Source of the DNA: Nocardia flavorosea NBRC 108225
GTDB taxonomy: Bacteria; Actinomycetota; Actinomycetes; Mycobacteriales; Mycobacteriaceae
Reading direction: 5' to 3'
Assembly: GCF_001613385.1 (NCBI RefSeq)
Contig: NZ_BDCG01000005.1
Span: 1 to 64,000, forward strand
Length of the DNA stretch: 64,000 bases
A program made the position numbers and the translations under genes. Below, in pieces: positions 26,557-35,100 of this stretch (position 1 is the stretch's first letter; each line of letters begins with the position of its first letter). A model generated the notes under the pieces. The model made no database searches and had not been told where the DNA came from. It worked only from the letters and a program-made list of their open reading frames with translations.

Positions 26557-28014
26557 GTGGATGCCCTGGATGTCTCGCGATGGCAGTTCGGCATCACGAC
26601 CGTCTACCACTTCTTGTTCGTTCCCCTGACGATCGGCCTGGCGCCACTGGTCGCCGGGATGCAGACCGCCTGGGTCATCACCGGTAAAGATCACTGGTAC
26701 CGGCTGACAAAATTCTTCGGGAAACTGTTCCTGATCAACTTCGCTCTCGGGGTCGCCACCGGGATCGTGCAGGAATTCCAGTTCGGAATGAACTGGAGCG
26801 AATACTCCCGTTTCGTCGGGGACGTATTCGGGGCGCCCCTGGCCCTCGAAGGGCTGGTGGCCTTCTTCATGGAATCCACCTTCATCGGGCTGTGGATATT
26901 CGGCTGGTCCCGGTTACCGAAACTCGTACATCTGGCCACCATCTGGATGGTGGCGATCGGCGTCAACGCCTCCGCGTACTTCATCATCGCCGCCAACTCG
27001 TTCATGCAGCACCCGGTCGGCGCCAGATACAACCCGGAAACGGGCCGCGCCGAGCTGACCAGCATCGTCGAACTGCTCACCAACAACACTGCCCTGGCCG
27101 CGTTCCCGCACGTGGTAGCGGGCTCGTTCCTCACCGCCGCCACCTTCGTGGCCGGGATCGCCGGCTGGTGGATGGTGCGCAACGCGCGCAGCGGTGACGC
27201 GGGCAAACTGGCCGAGGCACGCACCATGTGGCGTCCGGTGGCGCGGGTCTCCCTGCTGATCGCGGTGGTCGCCGGGGCCGCCCTGGTCTACACCGGCGAC
27301 GTCCAGGGCAAACTCATGTTCGAGCAGCAGCCCATGAAGATGGCGTCGGCGGAATCGCTGTGCCATACCGCCCTCGACCCGGATTTCTCGATCCTCACCG
27401 TCGGCACCCACAACAACTGCGACAGCGTCACCCATGTGCTCGATGTACCCTTCGTGCTGCCCTGGCTGGCCGAAGGCCAGTTCACCGGCGTGGAACTCGA
27501 GGGCGTGGTCGACCTGCAGCAGGCCTACAACGAGAAATTCGGGCCCGGCGACTACCGGCCCAACTTGTTCGTCACCTACTGGTCGTTCCGCGCCATGATC
27601 GGCCTCGCCGCCGGATCGGCTCTGCTGGTGTTCGCCGGCTTCTGGATGACCCGCCGCGGCCGCGTACCCGATCAGCGCTGGTACTCGTGGTTGAGTCTGC
27701 TCGCCATCCCGACCCCCTTCCTGGCCAATGCGGCCGGGTGGGTGTTCACCGAGATGGGCCGGCAACCCTGGGTTGTGGTGCCCAACCCGACCGGTGACCA
27801 GGATCTGCGACTCATGGTCCAGGACGGGGTCTCCGATCACGCGACCGCGACGGTGTGGATCTCGCTGATCACCTTCACCGTCGTCTACGGGCTGCTCGCT
27901 GTCGTGTGGTTCTACCTGATGCGCCGCTACGTGCGGGAAGGGCCGGAACGGCCGCCCGAGGATGCGCCCGATTCGGATAAACCTGCCGCCGAGCAGCTTT
28001 CGTTCGCCTACTAG
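26557..28014 (+). CDS. cydA: Cytochrome bd ubiquinol/menaquinol oxidase subunit I
   Basis: Haem-bearing subunit of cytochrome bd, which reduces oxygen to water with quinol at low oxygen or under respiratory stress. The 485-residue protein has the haem b595 ligand His18 (VYHFLFVPLTIG), the His of AAFPHVVAGSF (haem b558) and the Met of GWVFTEMGRQPW (the other b558 ligand). The Q-loop is short, as in actinobacterial enzymes. GTG start behind CAGGAGG. First gene of cydABDC, all on the same strand with tiny gaps or overlaps. Confidence 0.97.
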   Translation: MDALDVSRWQFGITTVYHFLFVPLTIGLAPLVAGMQTAWVITGKDHWYRLTKFFGKLFLINFALGVATGIVQEFQFGMNWSEYSRFVGDVFGAPLALEGLVAFFMESTFIGLWIFGWSRLPKLVHLATIWMVAIGVNASAYFIIAANSFMQHPVGARYNPETGRAELTSIVELLTNNTALAAFPHVVAGSFLTAATFVAGIAGWWMVRNARSGDAGKLAEARTMWRPVARVSLLIAVVAGAALVYTGDVQGKLMFEQQPMKMASAESLCHTALDPDFSILTVGTHNNCDSVTHVLDVPFVLPWLAEGQFTGVELEGVVDLQQAYNEKFGPGDYRPNLFVTYWSFRAMIGLAAGSALLVFAGFWMTRRGRVPDQRWYSWLSLLAIPTPFLANAAGWVFTEMGRQPWVVVPNPTGDQDLRLMVQDGVSDHATATVWISLITFTVVYGLLAVVWFYLMRRYVREGPERPPEDAPDSDKPAAEQLSFAY

Positions 28015-28023
28015 GAGCCGGGG

Positions 28024-29058
28024 ATGGAACTGCAGGAATTCTGGTTCGTACTGATCGGGGTGCTCTTCACCGGGTACTTCGTGCTGGAGGGTTTCGATTT
28101 CGGGGTCGGGATGCTGATGCCGATACTCGGTAAAGGCTCCGATACCCGGCGGCGCGTGGTACTCAACACCATCGGGCCGGTCTGGGACGGCAACGAGGTC
28201 TGGCTGATCACCGCCGGCGGTGCGTTGTTCGCGGCGTTCCCGGAGTGGTACGCGAGCATGTTCTCCGGTTTCTACTTTCCGCTGCTGCTGTTGCTGGTGG
28301 CGTTGATCCTGCGGATCTGCGCGATCGAATACCGCGGCAAGATCGACGATCCACGCTGGCGGGCCCGGTGCGACCTCGGTATCGGTATCGGCTCCTGGGT
28401 ACCTGCGTTGGCGTGGGGCTGGGTTTTCGCCAATATCGTGCGCGGCGTACCGCTCGATGCCGATAAACAGTTCACCGGTGCGATCGCGGGCCTGTTCAGC
28501 CCGTACGCTCTCCTGGGCGCCCTCACCACCGGTCTGCTGTTCGCCCTGCACGGCGCGGTCTTCCTGGCGCTCAAAACCGCAGGTGACGTGCGCGCCGACG
28601 CAGTGCGCACCGCCCGGCTGCTGCTGGTGCCCGCGGCCGCCGTGGTCGGCGGTTTCGGTCTCTGGACCCAGCTCGCGTACGGGGCGGACTGGACCTGGAT
28701 CCTGCTGGCGGCCGCGGTATTCGGGCTGCTCGGAGGAGCCGCGGCCCTGTTCGCCGGCCGCGACGGCTGGGCGTTCACCGGTACGGCGCTCACCGTCCTC
28801 GCCGCCACCGCGCTGCTGTTCGGCGCCCTGTTCCCGGATGTCCTGCCCTCCACCATCGACCCCGCGTACAACCTCACGGTCGACAACGCCTCGTCCACCC
28901 CGTACACGTTGAAGGTCATGAGCTGGGCGGCATTGGCCGTCACCCCGGTGGTCCTCGGTTACCAGGCCTGGACGTACTGGGTGTTCCGCAAACGCATTAG
29001 TGTCGAGCACATCCCAGCCGGAATCGGACTTTCCCCACGTGTCGCAAACGAGGAGTGA
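28024..29058 (+). CDS. cydB: Cytochrome bd oxidase subunit II
   Basis: A 344-residue membrane partner of CydA with about eight hydrophobic segments. The start MELQEFWFVLIGVLFTGYFVLEGFDFGVGML carries the conserved EGFDFG motif, and GPVWDGNEVWLITAGGALFAAFPEWYA is a family hallmark. It begins 9 bases after the cydA stop and is followed 6 bases later by cydD, so all four genes form one operon. Confidence 0.97.
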   Translation: MELQEFWFVLIGVLFTGYFVLEGFDFGVGMLMPILGKGSDTRRRVVLNTIGPVWDGNEVWLITAGGALFAAFPEWYASMFSGFYFPLLLLLVALILRICAIEYRGKIDDPRWRARCDLGIGIGSWVPALAWGWVFANIVRGVPLDADKQFTGAIAGLFSPYALLGALTTGLLFALHGAVFLALKTAGDVRADAVRTARLLLVPAAAVVGGFGLWTQLAYGADWTWILLAAAVFGLLGGAAALFAGRDGWAFTGTALTVLAATALLFGALFPDVLPSTIDPAYNLTVDNASSTPYTLKVMSWAALAVTPVVLGYQAWTYWVFRKRISVEHIPAGIGLSPRVANEE

Positions 29059-29064
29059 CCCCTG

Positions 29065-31074
29065 ATGGCCCGCCCGCCCGTGGACCCACGCCTGTGGCGG
29101 TACGCACGCTCGGCCCGGAACTATCTGGTGCTCAGCGTCGGTCTGTCGCTGCTGACCACGGTCGCCATCGTGGCCGCCGCGGTCCTGCTGGGGCGGGTGC
29201 TGGCCGGTGTCATCACCGACCCGGGGCAGCGGTCCGTGGGCGCCTGGCACACCGAACTGGCGCTGTTGGCGTCGGCGATCGCGGTCCGGGTGCTGGCCGC
29301 CTGGTGGCAGGCGCGGATCGCGCACCGGGCCGGCGCCCGGGTCGTCGCCGAGCTGGAACAGTCGGTCCTCGCCGCGGGCGCGGGCCTACCGCCTCGCGAA
29401 CTGGAAACGCGACGCACCGAACTCGCCGTGGTGGTGAGCAGCGGGCTCGGCGGCCTGCGCCCCTACCTCGCCGGGTACGTGCCCGCTCTGCTGCTGGCTG
29501 TCGTGGTACCGCCGGTGGTGCTGGTGGTGATCGCCGCGCACGATCTCACCTCGGCCGTCATCGTGATCATCACCCTGCCGCTGATCCCGATCTTCATGGT
29601 GCTCATCGGCCTGCTCACCGAGGGCCGGGCCCGCGCCACCCTGGACGCCACCACCCGGCTGTCCGATCAGCTCCTCGACCTGTTCGCCGGGATGCCCACC
29701 TTGCGTGCCCTCGGCCGGGAAACCGGCACGGCCACCGAAACCCCCGGTCGCACGATGAGCCGTCAGGTCCGGGAACTGGGCGAATCGTTGCACCGGCGCA
29801 CCATGAGCGCGCTGCGGATCGCGTTCCTCTCCTCGATGGTGCTCGAGCTGCTGGCGACCCTGTCGGTAGCTCTGGTCGCCGTAGCGATCGGAATGCGGTT
29901 GGTGCACGGCGATATGAGCCTGTATGCCGGCGTGGTTGCGCTGGTTCTCGCACCCGAGGTCTATCTGCCGCTGCGCACCGTGGGCGAACGGTTCCATGCT
30001 GCCCAGGACGGAATGGCGGCCGCCGACAAAGCTTTCGCGATCCTCGACCCGGCGGGTGCGCAGGACGGGGACCGCTCGGATCCGGTTCGCGACCGGGAGG
30101 AGCCGGCGGCGGTCGATTCGCCGGAGCGCGCTGGTGCCGGTACAGGCGGCGGACGGGAACGCGGGCCGGCCGCTGGTGGCGAGTGTGCGCCGGCCGGCGC
30201 CGGCGGACGCGCCGGGGCCGAAAGCTCGTGGGGCGTTGCCGACCGGAGAGAAGCCGGAGACGGTGCGGCGGCGAATGGCGGTGGACCGGGGCCCCGGCAG
30301 GCATCGGCAGCGGTCCACGCGGCCATCTCGGAAAAGTCGACGGCAGGTGCGGGCGCGCCGGGACGTGCCACGGGTGGCGGGCGTGGAGTGATCGAATTAC
30401 GGGACCTGACTGTCGAATCGCGGGACGGCGCCGCGCCCGACGGCTTGTGGGCACAATTGCACCCCGGTGCCGTCACCGCGCTCACCGGACCGAACGGCAG
30501 CGGTAAATCCACCGTCCTACAGGCGATCCTGGGCCTGATCGAGCCCACCCGCGGCGCGGTGTTCGCCGGTGGAGTGGATATCCGGCAGCTGCCCGCGGAA
30601 CAGTGGTGGCAGCGGCTGGCGTGGCTGCCGCAGCGGCCGGTCCTGGTGCCGGGCACGTTGCGGGAGAACCTCGAACTGCTCGGTGCTACCGTGTCCGGCT
30701 CGCCACGGCGAGGCGCGACCCGGGTGCTCAGCGAACTCGATGCCGCCTGCGCTACAACCGGTTTCGATACTGTGCTCGAATCGCTACCCGCCGGGTGGGA
30801 TACCGTCGTCGGATCCGGCGGCGTCGGGCTCTCCCTGGGGCAACGTCAGCGCCTTGCCCTCACCCGGGTCCTCGCCGCCGGGCGTCCCATCGTGCTGCTG
30901 GACGAACCGACCGCTCATCTGGATCCCGACAGCGAGTCCGCGGTGGCAGGCGCATTGACGACACTCGCGCGTACCGGTGCCACCGTCGTGGTGGTTGCAC
31001 ACCGCCCCGCACTGTTGTCCGCCGCGGACGAAATCGTCACGGTCCCGTCGACCGCTCAGCGGGTGGCCCGATGA
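29065..31074 (+). CDS. cydD: Thiol reductant ABC exporter subunit CydD
   Basis: Half-transporter that with CydC exports thiols needed to assemble cytochrome bd. The 669-residue protein has six membrane segments in residues about 20-330, a Walker A GPNGSGKST near residue 475, an ABC signature LSLGQRQRLALTR and Walker B PIVLLDEPTAHLD. Between the membrane and nucleotide domains (about residues 333-440) is a low-complexity Gly/Ala/Glu/Arg stretch over 100 residues long, much larger than the normal linker. Reading frame remains intact through it. Overlaps cydC by ATGA. Confidence 0.94.
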   Translation: MARPPVDPRLWRYARSARNYLVLSVGLSLLTTVAIVAAAVLLGRVLAGVITDPGQRSVGAWHTELALLASAIAVRVLAAWWQARIAHRAGARVVAELEQSVLAAGAGLPPRELETRRTELAVVVSSGLGGLRPYLAGYVPALLLAVVVPPVVLVVIAAHDLTSAVIVIITLPLIPIFMVLIGLLTEGRARATLDATTRLSDQLLDLFAGMPTLRALGRETGTATETPGRTMSRQVRELGESLHRRTMSALRIAFLSSMVLELLATLSVALVAVAIGMRLVHGDMSLYAGVVALVLAPEVYLPLRTVGERFHAAQDGMAAADKAFAILDPAGAQDGDRSDPVRDREEPAAVDSPERAGAGTGGGRERGPAAGGECAPAGAGGRAGAESSWGVADRREAGDGAAANGGGPGPRQASAAVHAAISEKSTAGAGAPGRATGGGRGVIELRDLTVESRDGAAPDGLWAQLHPGAVTALTGPNGSGKSTVLQAILGLIEPTRGAVFAGGVDIRQLPAEQWWQRLAWLPQRPVLVPGTLRENLELLGATVSGSPRRGATRVLSELDAACATTGFDTVLESLPAGWDTVVGSGGVGLSLGQRQRLALTRVLAAGRPIVLLDEPTAHLDPDSESAVAGALTTLARTGATVVVVAHRPALLSAADEIVTVPSTAQRVAR

Positions 31075-32999
31075 ACAGCCGGCCCTCGAACTCCCAGCGG
31101 CCGCATTCCTTCTCGCGGGCGGCTCGCGGGCCGCGACGCCGCTGGGCCCGGATACGGTTTGTGCTGCGCGACACCCGTCAGATGTGGGATCTGCTGGAAA
31201 TACCCCGATGGCGGTTGGCGGTCGCGGTCGCCTGGGGTGTTCTGGCCCTGGGCAGCGGTCTCGGTTTGGCCGCGCTCGCCGCCTGGTTGATCGCCCGCGC
31301 CTGGCAGATGCCACCGGTACTGGATCTCACCGTCGCCGTGGTCGCGGTCCGGGCACTCGGGATCTCGCGGGGACTGTGCCGCTATCTCGAGCGGCTCGCC
31401 ACCCACGATGTTGCGCTGCGCTCGATGACCGCGGCCCGTACCTCGGTGTACCGGGCGCTCGCACGGGCACCGCTGTGGTTGACCCGCCGTTCGGAAACCG
31501 GATTTCCCGGTACGGCCGAAACCGCGGCCACGGCGGGTGCCTCCGGCCGGCCTCTGCCCATCGCACCGGGTGTGCCCGGCCGGCTGCGTCGCGGTGATGT
31601 GCTGGTCCGGGTGGGCACCGATATCGACGATCTCGGTGCCGTCGTGGTTCGCACCTTTGTCCCCATCGCGGTGGCACTGGTGTTGTCGGTGGCCGCAGTT
31701 GCGCTGCTGGCCTTCATCTCACCGGCGGCCGCGGCCGTCCTGGCTGCCGCGCTGGTCTTCGCCGGTGTCGTCGCGCCGTGGCTGTCGGCGCGGGCCGCGT
31801 CCGGCGCCGAACGGGCCGCGCGGGCCGACCGAGCGGAATTCACCGCCCACGCGCTCACGGTTCTGGACCACGCCGCCGAGCTACGGGTCGCGGGGAAACT
31901 GGATACCGCCCTCGCGACCGCCGCCGCGGCCGACGATCGAGTTCTCGCGGCCGAGGACAGCGCCGCCGCCCGTACCGCATGGGCGGCCGCCGCGACCCCG
32001 CTGGCAACCGGGATCAGTGTGCTCGCGGCCCTCCTGATCGGGATCTCCCTCTACGGACCGGACGGCGGTACTCCCGGGGCCATGACACCTATGGCGATGG
32101 CTGTGCTCGTCCTGCTGCCATTCTCGTCCTTCGAGGCGACCGGCGCGCTACCGGCCGCGGCTCAGTCCCTCACTGTGGCGCGGGCGGCGCTGCACCGGCT
32201 GCGCGCAGTCTCGCCGGACCACCGCACCGAGCCGGTCGAACCGCAGCCTGCGGAGGCTGCTGCCCCCGCCGATACCCGTAAACGATTCGGTTCGGGCGGC
32301 AACCCGCACCCCTTCCCGTACGCCGACAGCCGCGCCGACGGTGTGGTTATCGGCTGGGTCGGCGACGGGCAATGGCAGATACCGCAACGCCCGCAGGCCG
32401 CAAGGATCGCGGTGGTCGGACCCAGCGGGGCGGGGAAAACGACCTTGCTGATGGCCTGGGCCGGACTTTTCGACCATCTCGACGACGAGGTGCGTTTCTT
32501 TGCCGAGGATGCGCACCTGTTCGGCACGAGCGTCCTGGAGAACCTGCGGGTGGCCCGCGGTGACCTGGATGCCGAAACGGCAGAACGGGCGTTGCGCACC
32601 GTCGGGCTGGGGAAGTGGCTGGACGGTCTGCCGGACGGTGTGCACACCGATCTCGTCGGTGGGGCCGCTGCCGTATCGGGCGGACAGCGCCGGCGGATCC
32701 TGCTCGCCCGCGCACTGGTCTCGCCCGCCCGTGTCCTGCTCCTCGACGAGCCCACCGAACATCTGGACGCCGCCGCGGGGGCCCGGCTGCTGCGCGATCT
32801 GCTCGATACCGACAGTGGTCTGGTCGCACCGGATCGCGATGTGGTGGTAGTCACACATCAGCTCCCGGCCGGGCACCACGCCGGACTGGTACTCACCGTG
32901 GACGAATCCGGCCAGGTCCGGGCGGCTTTTCCGGACGGCGCCGCGATGCATTACGCCGTCGACGAAATTCCGTTGCCGACCCCGGCCACCCGCGGCTAG
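31071..32999 (+). CDS. cydC: Thiol reductant ABC exporter subunit CydC
   Basis: Partner of CydD, 642 residues. It has a basic N-terminus, six membrane segments in about residues 45-345 and a C-terminal nucleotide-binding domain with Walker A GPSGAGKTT, signature VSGGQRRRILLARAL and Walker B RVLLLDEPTEHLD. The ATG overlaps the cydD stop. A long open frame extends upstream inside cydD but is a shadow. The Q-loop region (EDAHLFGTSVLENLRVA) is normal. Last gene of the cyd operon. Confidence 0.94.
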   Translation: MNSRPSNSQRPHSFSRAARGPRRRWARIRFVLRDTRQMWDLLEIPRWRLAVAVAWGVLALGSGLGLAALAAWLIARAWQMPPVLDLTVAVVAVRALGISRGLCRYLERLATHDVALRSMTAARTSVYRALARAPLWLTRRSETGFPGTAETAATAGASGRPLPIAPGVPGRLRRGDVLVRVGTDIDDLGAVVVRTFVPIAVALVLSVAAVALLAFISPAAAAVLAAALVFAGVVAPWLSARAASGAERAARADRAEFTAHALTVLDHAAELRVAGKLDTALATAAAADDRVLAAEDSAAARTAWAAAATPLATGISVLAALLIGISLYGPDGGTPGAMTPMAMAVLVLLPFSSFEATGALPAAAQSLTVARAALHRLRAVSPDHRTEPVEPQPAEAAAPADTRKRFGSGGNPHPFPYADSRADGVVIGWVGDGQWQIPQRPQAARIAVVGPSGAGKTTLLMAWAGLFDHLDDEVRFFAEDAHLFGTSVLENLRVARGDLDAETAERALRTVGLGKWLDGLPDGVHTDLVGGAAAVSGGQRRRILLARALVSPARVLLLDEPTEHLDAAAGARLLRDLLDTDSGLVAPDRDVVVVTHQLPAGHHAGLVLTVDESGQVRAAFPDGAAMHYAVDEIPLPTPATRG

Positions 33000-33035
33000 G
33001 TTCGTGAGTACACAAGGAAGGAGGTGATCCGACGA

Positions 33036-33074
33036 ATGGAAATTCAAAGGACGCGTGAGGTGGCTGTCAGCTGA
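33036..33074 (+). CDS. Possible 12-residue peptide behind a 13-base perfect Shine-Dalgarno
   Basis: ATG plus 11 codons (MEIQRTREVAVS) and a stop. The sequence AAGGAGGTGATCC at 33018-33030 is a full 13-base complement of the 16S rRNA 3' end, 5 bases before the ATG. So long a match is rare. It starts 36 bases after cydC. Whether the peptide is made or the site acts as a ribosome-binding decoy or leader is unknown. No Cys, Trp or other attenuator-type codon run is seen. Confidence 0.4.
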   Translation: MEIQRTREVAVS

Positions 33075-33396
33075 GCGCTGTAGCCGGCTGTGCACGGATT
33101 CCGTTCACCCCTGTGCGCTGAGCGAATTCCAGGCAGCCACCCGGCCCCCGAGTCCCCGATCCGTCCGATCGGGATCGGACTGCTGATCGCACCGGTATCC
33201 GCCGGGAGGATCGCACCGATATGGCTCGGGGGTCGTTCCATATCCGGACCACGACGGGAGCGATACGGCAAGGCCTCGCGCACGGGACGAGCTGCCGGTG
33301 TGCCCGACGACCGCGCCGGCGAAATTCTGCTGCCCATTCATCGAGCAGCCTGTGAACTCATCGGCCCGGACGGCGAGGCGCCCGAGCCCGGGGAGA
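33075..33396 (+). other. Intergenic, no gene seen
   Basis: About 320 bases between the tiny ORF and the convergent nitrobindin-like gene. A short hairpin GTCCGATC / GATCGGAC occurs near 33164-33181. Other open frames run into the opposite-strand gene and are not protein-like. Confidence 0.45.
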
Positions 33397-34140
33397 TCAG
33401 CCGATATAGCGCTGCAGGCGTGCCGAGAGCCGCGGCTCCAGCGGCCCGTCGGCCACCACCCGCTCCTCCACATACGCCAGATCGCCGCCCTCGACGATCC
33501 CGTACAGCCGCTTGGCACCCCCCACCACCGCGCCGGTCTGGCTGCGGATCACCACATCGGTGGCGAGTTCCCAGGACGACTGGGTGAGCGCGGTGCCGTA
33601 GAAGAGCTCGACAATGCCCGTGCTGTGCGTGAGCAGCAGCTCCAGTACCTCGTCGTTGCCCTCGATGCCGACCCGCCAGAACCCGCTCTCCCGCAGGTCC
33701 GGGCCACCGTAGCTGCCGTCGGATTCGAGGAACCAGGACCGCGAATCCCAGCTCAGATAATCCCCACCGTCATGGGAGATCACGATCTGCTGCCCGAAGC
33801 GGTAGTCGCCGCGCTCGGGATTGTTGCCCTCACCCTCACCCCGCCACACACCGACCATCGGCAACAGCGCCAGCATGGCCGGATGCAGATCCGGGCCGAG
33901 TCGCAGATTGGCCGTATCGTCGGGCAGCGGAAGATCGGGAAGGACCGGGATATTGCGTCCGGCGGTCTCCTTGGCGCGCTCGGCCGCATCGGCCACCGCC
34001 CGGTCGCCGCTCAACGGCGCCCGATCGCCGGCCGGCCGCCCGTTACCGTCGGGGACGGACGGCTCGGCCGCCGGGCCGCCGTTGCTGGTATCGCTCGCTC
34101 GCTCGGCCGGATCGGAACCCTCGCTCGCGAGACCACTCAT
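33397..34140 (-). CDS. Nitrobindin / FABP-like protein (Rv0813c type)
   Basis: A 247-residue protein with a 75-residue disordered-looking N-terminus, then a beta-barrel domain: [44 protein letters not shown] is the nitrobindin signature. In haem nitrobindins the C-terminal axial His lies in a H-x2-A-x-L-x-R motif; here the matching segment reads [13 protein letters not shown], with Arg at the His place. It may therefore not bind haem and instead carry a lipid or other ligand. Its ATG overlaps the stop of a 31-residue upstream ORF. Confidence 0.85.
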   Translation of the reverse strand: MSGLASEGSDPAERASDTSNGGPAAEPSVPDGNGRPAGDRAPLSGDRAVADAAERAKETAGRNIPVLPDLPLPDDTANLRLGPDLHPAMLALLPMVGVWRGEGEGNNPERGDYRFGQQIVISHDGGDYLSWDSRSWFLESDGSYGGPDLRESGFWRVGIEGNDEVLELLLTHSTGIVELFYGTALTQSSWELATDVVIRSQTGAVVGGAKRLYGIVEGGDLAYVEERVVADGPLEPRLSARLQRYIG

Positions 34141-34232
34141 GATTCGGTGAACAGCCGGTAGAAGACGTACAGGCCGAACCATCCGATGAGGACCGATACG
34201 GCGATCAGCAGAATCTCGAAGAAGAGGACCAC
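34137..34232 (-). CDS. 31-residue single-pass membrane peptide
   Basis: GTG start, 31 codons. After a two-residue start it is a continuous hydrophobic helix ([20 protein letters not shown]) ending FYRLFTES. Its stop TGA overlaps the ATG of the nitrobindin-like gene (ATGA), which points to translational coupling. An in-frame TAA three codons upstream of the GTG leaves no earlier start. No strong ribosome site is seen. Function unknown; too short for usual gene callers. Confidence 0.6.
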   Translation of the reverse strand: MVLFFEILLIAVSVLIGWFGLYVFYRLFTES

Positions 34233-34736
34233 AGCGTCAGTTTATGCGGAGCCTGCGGCGCCGCGGGTTCGGCCCCCTTGGTCCCTGCTGTCCGCACTCG
34301 GCACTCGCGGCTTCGCCGCATCGCATCGACCACGGACAGCAGGGACGGGCCAAAACCTCTCAGTGCCTCGTAAGCCTCGGCTGCGCCGCTGGTTACGCCG
34401 GGTCCGGTGTGAACCGGCGAGTCGGTGCGGGTTTCGCTGAACTTCGGCATCGCTGTTGCTCGCCCGAGGTTCGGTATCGACCGAATCGGCTGCTGCTTTG
34501 CCCGGGACCTACTCCCTGCCGCGGTCTTCGATAGGTCGCGGCAGAGGCGGTGAAGCGCCGCAATGGGGTGCGCTGCTTGTCCAGTGTGGTTCGGTGTCGG
34601 CTGCGTGCTTACGAGGGCTCGTTGTACTCAGGCGGGGCCGGTGCGGGAGGAGCCGTGATCGCCTTGCAGGACTGCTGACTCCGGGGGACCCGCAACGGGC
34701 TACCCAACCAGCATCCGCATCGGCCGCAGAGTGCGA
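34233..34736. other. Gap with a long inverted repeat
   Basis: No gene seen in about 500 bases. The main structure is an inverted repeat: GTCCCTGCTGTCCG (34281-34294) and CGGACAGCAGGGAC (34333-34346), extended by GGCCC/GGGCC after a small bulge (34271-34351). The 38-base interior contains a nested GCGGC-TTC-GCCGC hairpin. It could be a structured RNA or a terminator. The rest is plain GC-rich sequence. Confidence 0.5.
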
Positions 34737-34778
34737 AACGGCCCAGGACCGACTCGTACGAGCCGGTCCTGGGCCGTT
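34737..34778 (-). terminator. Terminator after sseC
   Basis: A perfect 15-bp stem (AACGGCCCAGGACCG / CGGTCCTGGGCCGTT) whose 12-base loop also folds (CTCG-TA-CGAG). It sits 11 bases beyond the sseC stop and is followed on the minus strand by TTTCGC. Confidence 0.75.
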
Positions 34779-34789
34779 CCGTTCAGCTG

Positions 34790-35095
34790 CTACTTCGAGA
34801 CGGTGACGTCCACGTTGTGGATGCCGGGGCCTTCGGGTTTCAGCTCGGAGGTGCCGTTACCCGCGGACGACAACGCCCGCAGGGTCCAGGCGCCGGGGGC
34901 CGCGAAGAAGCGGAAATCGCCGGTTCCGGAGGCGACGACCTCGGCGGTGAAATCACCGTTGCCGTCGAGCAGGCGGACGAAGGCGCCCGCTACGGGCTCG
35001 CCGTCGGTGCCGAGGACACGGCCGGTGATAACCGTTTCCTTCTCCACATCGACGCCGGCCGGAATGGCCTGACCTTGGGTGGGTGCTGCGCACAT
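34790..35095 (-). CDS. sseC: SseC-like DUF1416 protein
   Basis: A 101-residue protein equivalent to mycobacterial SseC2 (Rv0814c). MCAAPTQGQAIPAGVDVEKETVITGRV and FVRLLDGNGDFTAEVVASGTGDFRFFAAPG are nearly family consensus; the fold is probably an immunoglobulin-like beta-sandwich. It follows cysA2 by 5 bases and belongs to the same sulfur operon. Its role in sulfur metabolism is inferred from this constant linkage. Confidence 0.9.
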   Translation of the reverse strand: MCAAPTQGQAIPAGVDVEKETVITGRVLGTDGEPVAGAFVRLLDGNGDFTAEVVASGTGDFRFFAAPGAWTLRALSSAGNGTSELKPEGPGIHNVDVTVSK

Positions 35096-35100
35096 GGTGG

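Noticed and set aside
30603..31070. Upstream extension of cydC into cydD
   Set aside because: It is another frame of cydD; the ATG overlapping the cydD stop is the natural start.
33090..33587. 165-codon plus-strand frame after cydC
   Set aside because: It overlaps the nitrobindin-like gene on the other strand and becomes Pro/Arg-rich there; no supporting motif.
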